NCBI GenBank assembly: GCA_003573635.1
Contig: QUTJ01031833.1
Span: 1-26,003 of the forward strand
Direction: 5' to 3'
Length of the DNA stretch: 26,003 bases
Source: Goniomonas avonlea
Taxonomy: Eukaryota > Cryptophyceae > Goniomonadida > Goniomonadaceae
In this document: one piece after another, positions 1-8,700 of the stretch
How the letters are laid out: each line of letters opens with the position of its first letter
How positions within the stretch are numbered: the stretch's first letter is position 1
Position numbers and translations under genes: made by a program
Notes under the pieces: model-generated
Seen by the model: only the letters and a program-made list of their open reading frames with translations
Told to the model about the DNA's origin: nothing
Databases searched by the model: none

Positions 1-5
1 AGGGT

Positions 6-137
6 GGGGGAGCCGACGTACGGAGGCGCAGTCTCGGCCGACCCGACAATCGACAGCAGACACACACAGAGACACAGAGGGGGGGGGGGAGCCGACGTAC
101 GGAGGCGCAGTCTCGGCCGACCCGACAATCGACAGCA
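6..137. repeat. Direct repeat of a 53-bp exon end plus 5' splice site
   Basis: The segments 6-58 and 85-137 are identical over 53 bp with a 79-bp period. On the gene strand each copy holds the last 37 nt of the second BAR-RasGAP exon, the GTACGT donor, and the first C-rich bases of the intron. The spacer holds an 11-G run (79-89) and a short CA tract. The duplication gives two identical donor sites 79 bp apart. Confidence 0.9.
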
Positions 138-1738
138 ACAAGTGGTGGGCAGCGTCTCGCAAAAAGTCCAAGTCGGGGACGTCGCTCGTGCGACGCATGG
201 AGTTTAGCTGGCCAACGGTAGCTCGAAGGCGCTCGCCGATAGTGGCGTCTACATACGCTGCCCCCGACACTTGCGCCGTGACAGTCATGACGCGGGTTGC
301 AGCCGTGTTGCTGCGGAACAGAGGGGCGGCGCCCGCTGCCAGGTCCATGTGAGGGGGGGGGGGGGGGGTACATGCGTCAGAACCCTCTCTCCCCCTCTCC
401 GTCTACGTCCAGAAGCACTACCGGAGATTCTCTATCTATCAATCAATCTCTCTCTCTCGCTCCCTCTCGCAACAGCTCGCACTCTCTCCCCCTGCCAACG
501 CTCTCCCCCCCTCCCCTCACTTTGCCGCTCTCCCTCCCTCCCTCTCTCTCCCTCCCTCTCCTCTCTCTCGCACACACACACACCACCCCAACAGCCGTAC
601 ATGTTCCAGAAGATCTTCGAATATCCTGCGTGGTGAGCAGCCGCAGGAATGGCACCGCCATATCCATATCGTCCAAAACACAGACAAGGGCCAGAAACAC
701 CTCCTCTGCGTCGTCGTTGCCCCGGCTTTCGCCGCTCCCAATGTCAACCGCGACGTCGGCGATGCCGCAGCACACGGCGAAATTGGGGGCTGCCAAAACT
801 TTGAGCATTGGGTAGGAGTGCACAGCTTCACGGTCTTGCTGCTGAATTCGCCTGTGCTGACGGGTTGTGCGGGGCTCGAGGGTTACAGCATCAAAGGTGT
901 CAATTTCTGACTCGAGACCGCTCATGATTTGGCCTCCGTCTGCGAACAGCCGGTATCGGGCACGCATGAAGCCAGCGAATCCCCGAGCAAAGATTGCGTC
1001 CAATCGGTTATTAACCTCAGGTATTAAGTCCAACGTCACAGTGACATTCGCCTCGTACGCCTCTTTCCGTCCCACCAGTGTTTGCCCAGCGGTGAACAAG
1101 ATCTTCTCATCCTTGGTCTCCTGCGACTGCCGCTTAAACTTTGCAAGTGCCGCTTCAAAGTTCCGCCTTGACTTCTCAAGCATTACTACCGCATCCTGAA
1201 CCTTGTTGATGTCATACTGGACCACAGTGTCCACGTCATTGTAGAACGTGGTCAAGCTGGTAATGGTCTCGGACTCGAGCTGGAAAACTGCGCGCATCGC
1301 GGTTGCTGCTTCCGCAGCCGACGCCCCCAGCTCTCCCCCGCGCTGTTGTCCATAAACCTGAAGGCGTTCAACCAGCCCAGCACCGCGCTTCACCCCCTCG
1401 TCCTCCGCCATCAAGTGCTTGATCTCGCCGACCAGCTCGGCTAGCAACTTGCAGCTGGTATCAAAACCTTCCAAGAGGGCTTGAAGTTCGGCAGGATATT
1501 CCACAGGTTCATGCCCTGGTGGTAGCTGTCTTGGACGTTCGGTCTTGAGCTCCTTCTGCGGCGCTGAATTCTCCTTGTTCTTGAAGACACTGCCAATGAG
1601 CCCGGCGCCACTGGACAGCACAGACGAGAGCTTGGACTTCCCCGGATCTTGCTGGTCCTCGTCCCCTGAAACAATATCGTCATCTTCCAGCTCCTCGCTT
1701 GCCCTTTGTCGGCACTGCTGCAGGAATACGCACGACAT
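101..1738 (-). CDS. BAR-domain plus RasGAP-domain protein (3' part beyond the window)
   Basis: Probably a membrane-curvature-binding GTPase-activating protein for a Ras-family GTPase. The first exon runs 1738-601 from ATG (MSCVFLQQC) and the second 335-101; the gene continues off the left edge. After an acidic N-terminus, residues about 80-270 form a helical BAR-like region with heptad character (for example FYNDVDTVVQYDINKVQDAV, then KSRRNFEAALAKFKRQ). Residues about 315-380 match the start of a RasGAP domain. Exon 2 reads LFRSNTAATRVM, which matches the RasGAP arginine-finger motif (LFRGNS in neurofibromin); the Arg codon is at 313-315. Splice phases agree: exon 1 ends in phase 1 and exon 2 in phase 2, at a GTACGT donor. 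The finger is thus on a different exon from the rest of the visible domain. BAR and RasGAP are seen; the cellular target is inferred. It is divergent from the gene at 1991. Confidence 0.8.
336..600 (-). repeat. Low-complexity intron 1 of the BAR-RasGAP gene
   Basis: This 265-bp intron is almost entirely simple sequence. On the plus strand it has a 16-G run at 353-368, CT-rich tracts at about 385-570 and a CA repeat at 571-584. On the gene strand the 16-C run lies about 17 nt before the 3' splice site and probably serves as the polypyrimidine tract. The donor is GT at 600-599 and the acceptor CAG at 338-336. The open frame that extends the exon into the tract is read-through of repeat sequence, not coding. 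Confidence 0.8.
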
Positions 1739-1990
1739 CGCTGCCGAACACTTCTTTTCCGGAGAACGACGACCTCTCGGGTCGACAAGGGGAAGATCTT
1801 TATCGTGAACGATTAGTGAGTCATATGCACTGTTGGTAACGTCTCTGGCTAACTAAATAGCAGACATGATGTATATACAGTTGCGAGCGTCGAACCGACT
1901 CGAACGCTGGCCTGTCAGGTCACCAACCCAATCCAAGATCTGAAATCGGGCTTCAAATGAGGTTGACACTGGTGTATCTCAGACAAAACA
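1739..1990. promoter_or_regulatory. Divergent intergenic region
   Basis: These 252 bp separate the start codons of the minus-strand BAR-RasGAP gene and the plus-strand eight-helix gene, so both promoters must lie here unless a 5' UTR intron exists. I see no convincing TATA box or repeated motif. The segment is less GC-rich than the coding DNA. Confidence 0.5.
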
Positions 1991-3081
1991 ATGGGAGCCG
2001 ATGATGAAACTCGGCCAGCGTTGTACCTTGCTGTGCTATGCGGCGCATCGTTTGTTGTGATGGTTCAGTCATCGCACCTGTGTAAACTAAGGGAATCGTG
2101 TGAAGACCAGTACGGGTGGGCTGTTGCATGCGGCACAGTTGCATTTGTTCTCTCGCTCATCCTTATTCTGCTGCTTCGATTTTCCAATGATACTGCGATT
2201 AAGGTGCCACCACGCGTGTTTCAACTCACACCAACTCACCCAACACGGTTTTAGATTTTACCTCCGCTCGCAATATTTTTCGTTCTTTGGTGGGCCGCTG
2301 GGCTCGGTGTCCTCACCTTCGACTCGCCCTTCACCATGACCGGAAACGGCTACTTCGCGTCGTGGGGAGCTTTCTTCTCTTCGGTGGCTCTCGCCTCTTC
2401 AACTGTCGGTTTGGTCAGGTCCGCCATCGACCGAGCCACAGCGGGCTTGAAGGAGGCAGCAGCGACCTCCGTCGCCCTCGCCTCGATCTTTGTCGCGAGC
2501 ACCATTGAGCTTGTGGCTGCGGCCGAGGCCTGTGACAAAGCCGCCTCATGTGAAAAGCAATATGCTTGGGCAGTTGCAGTTGGTTGTCTGGCCATTTTTT
2601 TCTCCCTTATTCAGATGGTTCTTTCGAAGTTTGTTGAAGGCGTTTCGTCGAGGTCCGCCCCTGTCATGGCAGCGATCTTCTTGGCTCTTTGGGTACCCGG
2701 AGTCGGCGTTCTTACATTCGATAGACCTTTCCCTGGCACAGGTTGGTGTAAGATGGTCCAGTTCTCACTGGGTCTGACACCCATGCAGGCAACGGGTACT
2801 TTTCTTCCTGGGTCGCGCTGATTGCCTCGATCTACTACGCTTCCCTCGTCATTCCTTTCATCGGCGACGGCGTGGCCTCTGCTCGAAATGCTGCAGGGGT
2901 AAGTCTCTCACTCTGAATTCGTCGCGTTTGCATGCTCCGTTGTGGGTCCCCGTTTCTGGCGATTATTGAGCGATTTCTGATTTCTGATGCTTCGCAGCAG
3001 GGTTCCCTCAACCCTCCGCCCATTGCTGGGCTTGATGTACCTCCAGCAGCAATGCAGGACACCCCTCAAGAATCTCTCTAG
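1991..3081 (+). CDS. Internally duplicated eight-helix membrane protein, unknown family
   Basis: I do not recognise the family. Exons 1991-2203, 2255-2741, 2789-2898 and 2998-3081 join in phase to give 297 residues ending in a proline-rich tail. The ATG has A at -3. The protein is two four-helix units with an exact 133-residue period: SCEDQYGWAV (36) matches SCEKQYAWAV (169), GVLTFDSPF (89) matches GVLTFDRPF (222), and GNGYFASW (101) matches GNGYFSSW (234). Each half has hydrophobic segments before and after the SCE.QY motif, before the LTFD motif, and after GNGYF. The layout is reminiscent of tetraspan/MARVEL-type proteins, but that is only a structural guess. Intron 1 (51 bp) is in half 1 and intron 2 (47 bp) in half 2, at positions not shared between halves. 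The gene is convergent with the SET-domain gene. Confidence 0.8.
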
Positions 3082-3297
3082 AGGAGCGACGGCACTAACT
3101 CCTTCCCCTTGTGTTGCGGCAGCTCGGTGTGGACAAACGAATCGTTTCGTGCCTGAATAGGAGCCCTGGACAATGGTTTTCTCCCTCAAAAGATTATGCG
3201 ACTTCTGCACGATACAATACAGATTTTACTTAGGTCCTGCGCATCTCTGAGAAGGTCGCAGAAGCTCCCAATAGTCGCACCAATCAATCAAGTGGTC
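3082..3297. other. Convergent intergenic spacer
   Basis: This 216-bp spacer between two converging stop codons must hold both 3' UTRs. I see no open frame with coding character and no clear AATAAA on either strand. Confidence 0.4.
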
Positions 3298-4486
3298 CTA
3301 TGCCGCCCATCTCCTCGCATCTGCGTTCCCAGGAACAGGCGCATACCATTTTGGCCAGAGTCCTTTCAGAGTGGGATTGAGACGGTAATCAAGAAACAGC
3401 TCCTCGCCATCATTGATATGCCGTGTGGTAACCAAGGCAACAGATGGCACTAACACGTTGCTTTCCTGGCTCTTTAGAGCCGAATCACCGAACGCGAACT
3501 CTGGTGGAGGGATTAGCAATTTGTGAAGTAGCCAGATGAAAAAACGAGTGTTGAAAACGAGCATCACCCAAGGGCGGGCTTTGGAGCCCAAAGAATGTAG
3601 AAAGACAACATACTGTTAGGAACCAGGTGCTGGAGTTCAGACGGGGTTGTCATCGGGAAGTCGAAGGAGGCTGCAACAACGTTGGGGATCCTTCCTCTGG
3701 GTGGATGGTTGATCAAGTGGCCAAGAGCTGCCCAATTCCCTCGAGGCGTCGGGGGAGTGCCTGTGGCTGGGATTTCCACGTCGCTGCGAGAGCGATCAGG
3801 CTTCTTTGGATGGCCATGACGTCACCAACGCACCTGCTGTTGTCTTCAGGAATTATCACCACTTTGTCATATCGGCAAAACACGTGATTGCTGGTTTCAG
3901 CAAGGTCGTTGAACCCTCGTTTGACGGTGTCAGCTGGGGTGTAAACCTGCAACATGGGATGAATGATCCAATCGAGCACGTCTCGCTTTCCATACCCGAC
4001 CCGGGTACAACGTCACAACAGTCCCTGGAGAGCACTCCCCAAAGAATAGGACACCGCGGCCGCCCATTCTAACCGTAGACTCCCGTCCCTCAACAAAAAA
4101 ACTCGGCAGCTGCCAAAACATGAGCAACAGAACCTCACACTCGACAGCGCACGTTTGAGCGGTGAATGCAGTTCAGCAGGGACATTGCCTGGGACTTCAC
4201 AAGCTGTTGCACTCGAGAAGCCTGCGATATGGTGAGACTCCAGGCTTTCCACAATTAGCATACCCTTTCAGCGTGCGACAAGTTCTGTGCATCCTGAATC
4301 GCGACCTTAGTGTCTTGTGTTTCGTTGGCTTGGTGTGTTGTCAGCAGATACAAACGCAAGATGTCCATTTCCTCTTGAAATTCTGCATCACGTAGCCTCA
4401 GATGGCTCCATCGTCGAGAGAGCTCTCGGAGCAACTGCTTGGAAGTAAGTCTCCTGTGCACTAATCCGTGAGCGCACCTTGGCCAT
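3298..4486 (-). CDS. SETD9-like SET-domain protein (putative methyltransferase)
   Basis: A SET-domain protein resembling animal SETD9 and its plant relatives. Proposed exons are 4486-4478, 4434-4264, 4221-4153, 4109-3996, 3946-3834, 3783-3614 and a last exon to 3298, giving 282 or 308 residues depending on the last acceptor (3501 or 3579, both in phase). Human SETD9 is about 299. Matching segments in order are GRGVLFFGECSPGTVV, LYPGRVY, HVFCRYDKVVI, the SET signature LINHPPRGRIPNVV (NHxxxPN type), FDFPMTTPSELQHLVPN, and the C-terminal INDGEELFLDY. The end (WPKWYAPV...RRW) resembles the plant branch. Five introns are 42-50 bp. The start rests on a three-codon first exon (MAK) and is the weakest part; ATG 4368 is the in-frame alternative. 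Substrate unknown. It is divergent from the transporter only 106 bp away. Confidence 0.8.
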
Positions 4487-4592
4487 CGTGGACGATGAGC
4501 TCACGAAGTGGCTACAGTTCGGTTAACAACTACGTTTTGCCCGATTCGGGTACCGCTACCGGTATCTGACTTTCGTCCCAGGTAGTGGATTG
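4487..4592. promoter_or_regulatory. Very short divergent promoter region
   Basis: Only 106 bp separate the proposed start of the SETD9-like gene from the ATG of the transporter. Both promoters and 5' UTRs must fit here, which suggests a compact bidirectional promoter. No TATA-like element is obvious. Confidence 0.45.
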
Positions 4593-5537
4593 ATGGTCCG
4601 CAGCAGGCTCGTATTTTCCCTCCTGGTCCTGCACAACACAAGTAATGTGATCTTGATTCGTTATGGAGTAACGAATCGAGAGTTGCAGCCGCTTCCTTCA
4701 ACACTTGTGTTGCTTTCTGAGCTTTGGAAGTTTGGAATCCTTGTTGCAATTCTCTTGTGGCAGCTTGGGCCTGCACAACTCTGGAGACACTATTTCCAAC
4801 GAACTTGGCGTCAGCGACTTCCCCTTGTTATTCCATCTGTAATGTTTTGCGTCCAGAACCAACTCTCCTATTACGTCCTTCAGCACGTGGACGCCGCCAC
4901 TGTGCAGGTCCTTGGACAGACAAAGGTTGGTTTCACAGCCTTGTGCACGTTCAGTTTTTTGGGCCGGCGACTTGCACGGAGTCAGTGGTATTCCGTTGTT
5001 TTTTTAACTCTTGGAGCTGTCATGTTGGACTTGAAGAGTGTGGCGGACGCTCCTGTGAACAACAACAGTATGGCCGATCGCCGGGGTGGTATTGTGGTTC
5101 TGCTGTTTCTCTGCGCAATGTCTTCATTTTCTGGAGTCTACTGTGAAAAGTATCTCAAGACTGGCCACATTCCATTTTTCGAATTCAATCTTGAACTTTG
5201 CGTGTTCATGTTGATCACTGGAGTCTTCAGCGTGTGGGGCATGGATGGCAGTGCCGTCCAGAGTCGCGGCTTTTTCGCAGGACATGATTCGTGGGCATGG
5301 GCTGGCTCGCTTTTCTCAAGCCTCGGTGGTCTCCTAGTTTCTGCTGTGGTGTTGGCGACCAGCACCATCCAGAAGAGCTATGCTATTGTCCTGAGCAATA
5401 TTCTCACAATCTTACTCTCCTCTTTCATGTTCTCCACACTGCCATCAATCTCGTTCTGCTGCAGCGCTGCTGTCATCTTGTTAGCAGTCGTGTTGTATCA
5501 CGACCCTGTTCTTCGTGACAACTTGATCAAAAAATAA
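4593..5537 (+). CDS. Nucleotide-sugar transporter, SLC35A (UDP-galactose/CMP-sialic acid transporter) type
   Basis: An antiporter of the Golgi/ER membrane that would import a nucleotide sugar in exchange for the nucleoside monophosphate. The single exon encodes 314 residues, the usual length, with about ten hydrophobic segments. Family features are SELWKF after the first hairpin, FCVQNQLSYYVLQHVDAATV, the following QTKVGFTALCTFSFLGRRL, and GVYCEKYLK in the middle loop. The start is ATG at 4593; the codon just before is TTG. The C-terminus ends in a lysine pair (IKK). The SLC35A family is clear, but the sugar carried cannot be told from sequence. The UAA stop lies inside an AATAAA hexamer. The gene converges on the giant receptor gene. 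Confidence 0.9.
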   Translation: MVRSRLVFSLLVLHNTSNVILIRYGVTNRELQPLPSTLVLLSELWKFGILVAILLWQLGPAQLWRHYFQRTWRQRLPLVIPSVMFCVQNQLSYYVLQHVDAATVQVLGQTKVGFTALCTFSFLGRRLARSQWYSVVFLTLGAVMLDLKSVADAPVNNNSMADRRGGIVVLLFLCAMSSFSGVYCEKYLKTGHIPFFEFNLELCVFMLITGVFSVWGMDGSAVQSRGFFAGHDSWAWAGSLFSSLGGLLVSAVVLATSTIQKSYAIVLSNILTILLSSFMFSTLPSISFCCSAAVILLAVVLYHDPVLRDNLIKK

Positions 5538-5538
5538 A
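5533..5538 (+). terminator. AATAAA polyadenylation hexamer overlapping the transporter stop codon
   Basis: The canonical AATAAA at 5533-5538 contains the TAA stop of the transporter (5535-5537). If used, the 3' UTR would be only about 15-30 nt. That fits a tight convergent arrangement with the next gene, whose stop is at 5788. Confidence 0.5.
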
Positions 5539-5787
5539 AGCATCTTGTGTTCAAGCGTTCCTTGGGGCATTCAAGCAGTTCAGAGAGGCGAGTCCGATCC
5601 AAACTCAGCGAAGGCCGGTTTACGGCCGTTGGCCAACAAACGAACAACAAAAACACAGCACACACACACAACAGTGTGGACAGCAGCCATAAGGCTCCGT
5701 CCGGGAGGTTCGTGGATCCAAATTTTATGGTTAGCTGATCCTGTCGATACAGCCAGAAGGGGATCCAGCAACCGCAAATGGCGTCGC

Positions 5788-8700
5788 TTAGGTGGCCAAC
5801 ACACCGATAATCCAGTCCCAGTAGTCGGTGTCCTTGAGCGCGCCTGGCAAGTTCTGAGTGAGACCACACGAGTGGAAGTTTGGCATCACAGGCGTCTCAC
5901 AGGCACGCACAAGACGAACCAAAAAGGACATGCCAGCCACCACTCACGCACTCCGCGCACAACGAAACAAAAGGAGAACACACTCCCCTCGCTCTTCCCC
6001 CATCCACTCACACCCAAGACAACACAAACTGACAACACACCAGCCTCCTTCTCGTCCTTGTTGCGTCCAACGAGCTTGGCCACGCAGTAAAACAGGCAGC
6101 ACACAAAGGAAATCTTGACAGGGGAGTTGACGAATGTCTCTTGAGCCACGCTCATGCCAGAGCCCTGCGAACGCAGTCAAGGGGGGGGGGGGGTCCAAAC
6201 CACGTGCACGCGAACGCAGTCAAGGGGGGGTTCAAACCAACACGCACGCATCACAGCACTCCGCCAGACACAACCATGCTTGCCAAATACAACCCCCGAC
6301 GCACCTGGAACCAGCCCCACATCATGGGCTCGTCGAACTTGAGCGCATAGAGAAGGGCGAAGTAAGTGCACACGAAGGCGTAGGTGATGAGCATGGCCCA
6401 GGTAATGTACACCCAGCGGTAGGGAAGACGCTTGACTTGCGTGCTGTCGTCGAAGCGAGGGATGCCCATGACGGCAGCGTCCATGCGATTGCGGGCTGAA
6501 GCATGCTTGTGAGTGCAGAGCGGGAGAAACGAGGGAGATGGAGGAGCGAGGAACAACAGTGGGGAGGAGAGGGGCAAGGAAGGGAAGGGGGGGCGAGAGC
6601 GGAGGGAGGAGACAAGCAAGACTTGAGCAGTACCACATTCCAAAAAGAATCCAACTGGAGGCGCGGGGGACATGAGAAGAAAACGAGGGGGAGAACTGGG
6701 GGAAGGGAGGAGAGGAGAGAGGCGGGGTGACAACTCCTGCACGTACCACGCGAGCGAGACAGCCAGATGGAAGCAGCCTTGGACACGGCATTGTGAGCCC
6801 GAGCGACCTCATCGATGGTTTTCCTGCACAAGAGTTACTCCAACTCGGGGCAGGCGAGAAAGGGGGAGAAACCGTGGTGTGGTGTGGTGTGGTGTATCGC
6901 GTGGTATGGTGTGGTGTGCCCACATCTTCCCGACAAAATCGGTGTGCGGGGGGAGGTGTTGGGAACCGCAACGACCGCCATGAGTTTACGCACATGGAGG
7001 GGCTGTAGGGGAGCTCTTCATCCTCAAGCTCCTCCGACAAGGCCACGCTGCGCTGGGTCCCGGTGGGCGACGTGACGGCCTTGACGCTGCGGTGGCTCGA
7101 GGAGCCAGCGTACTCCTGGTCAGCGTTCTCCGCCGCAGCCCTTTTGATTGCGGCAATGTTGGCGAGCTCTGTTTGGACAAGGATGAGGACAAGGACACGG
7201 ACGCGATACGGAGACACACGCGCGGAACAACAGCGCAGCGGCAGCCCAAGGGGGAGGGGGGGAGGATGCAGAGGAGAGAGGAGAGAGGGGGGAGGATGAA
7301 GGGAGGGGATGAGGAGGGAAAGGAGGCTGCGTACCGAGTTCGCTGGCCTTGGAAGTGTCCACTGAGTCCACACCAGCAGCAGCAGCGCTGATGGGAGGCA
7401 GCTTGTAGGACTTGGGGTTGCGGCGAGGGGCGCCGTCAGGGCCCACCATGGCCGCAACCGGAGGCAACGACGACGGCATGAAGGAGTCGTCATCGTCAGT
7501 GTAGGTCGGCTTGGCGACGGCGAGCTTGCCGCCCATGCCGGCGGTCTGGGTGATGACTTGCACCGCGGTCTGGCGCTCTTTGATCTTCTTCATGGCAGCC
7601 TCGGACATGAGGACCTGGTCGCGCACGACGGAGTCGACCTTGGACGCGTTGACGAGCTCGCTCATAGCACGCGCGGCAGCGGGGCTGGGAGCAACGTGGG
7701 AGTCGCCGTACCGCTGAGTGCGAGCAAACAGCCAGTTGAAGAGCAGAGCCGCCGGGAAGCCCATGAGGGCGGACAGCACACCAGCAATCACGAGCTGCCC
7801 GGGCTTCATCGCGGCCTTGGACTCGCCAGAGAACATCGCGTTTGCGACGAGGCAGGTGAGCAGGAAGCACATGGCAGACGAGATGGTCATGGTGCGGGAC
7901 ACGCGGGAGTACGGCTTGACGCAGATGGACGAGGCGATGATGTGCTGTTGGTTCGTTAGCCGCCGAGCTGGGGGAGGAAAGGACAGGCAATGCTATTCAC
8001 ACTTCGGAGCGGTGGGTGGGTGCGGTGGTGAACTCTGGCAAGAACAACAAACGCACCTTGGCGAAGAAAGTGTTCTTGAGCAGACGGGGGAAGGACTGGG
8101 ACTTCCTGGCCTTCTGGTCGGCCTCGCTGCGCGCAATGTACCCGGCCGGGTCGCGGCGGAACTTCTTCATGTCTGAGTAGTCGCGCCACTTGCCAATCAA
8201 GACGAGGATGCCCCAGAGAGCGAACACGCACCCGAAGGTGATAAGGGCGCCAGGGCGGTCCCCGATCTTGAGGAGGAGGGCAGCGTCGCCGACAGGATCC
8301 ACGGTCTCGAACGGCGGGACGACTTCCTGTTTCCAAGTGTGTGAGTAGGGGGCCAGAGGAACAGAGGGGGTGAATATCGTAAAAAGTAAGGTCGTGCAAG
8401 CATGGCGCCGAAGAAACAAACCTCGGCAACTGAGGAGAACTCAGTCAAGTGGTAGCAGAAGCACTTCATGTTGGAGTCCTCCTGGTCCAAGGCGACGATG
8501 CACCCCTTGCGTTCAAACCTCCGAGTGCCACGGTTCCACCACTGGCAAGTCGGCAGGGCGTCACCGCCATCGTTCGAAATCTGCAACACACTCTGGTGAG
8601 TCGAAACATGAAGATCGGCCAGAACGGGGGGAGAGGGAGAGGGGGAGAGGGAGAGAGGGAGAGGAAGAGGGGAGGGGTGGTCTCCATCAGCAGCGGCCAA

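Larger units (their letters stand above)
5788..8580 (-). other. GPS and five-helix membrane part of the receptor
   Basis: Exon 8580-8422 holds the GPS: TCQWWNRG, a GC pair partner, then CFCYHLTEF with the catalytic HLT intact. Exon 8326-8057 gives TM1 (ALITFGCVFALWGILVLIG) and a basic loop. Exon 7944-7335 gives TM2 and TM3 followed by a long cytoplasmic loop with an acidic TDDDD stretch. Exon 6495-6305 holds TM4 (VYITWAMLITYAFVCTYF) and exon 6164-6039 TM5 (SPVKISFVCCLFYCV). The last 21 residues contain YWDWIIG, reminiscent of the point where the polycystin channel domain would begin, and then the frame stops. Confidence 0.75.

Noticed and set aside
443-600. C-terminal extension of the BAR-RasGAP frame (VCVCARERRGRERE type)
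   Set aside because: It is read-through of CA and CT repeats after the GT donor at 600. The RasGAP domain resumes at 335 with LFRSN.
4590-4592. Transporter start one codon earlier
   Set aside because: The codon is TTG; the ATG at 4593 is the plausible start.
5498-5869. Minus-strand open frame with a hydrophobic stretch (ALWLLSTLLCVCAVFLLFVC)
   Set aside because: Much of the hydrophobic part comes from a CA repeat, the codon use is unlike the gene, and it overlaps the transporter's end. It is kept only as an unlikely alternative C-terminus.
6177-7493. Minus-strand open frame of 438 codons, rich in Pro, Ser and Leu
   Set aside because: It runs through several receptor introns made of simple repeats and is out of frame with the real exons (7168-6994, 6823-6747, 6495-6305).
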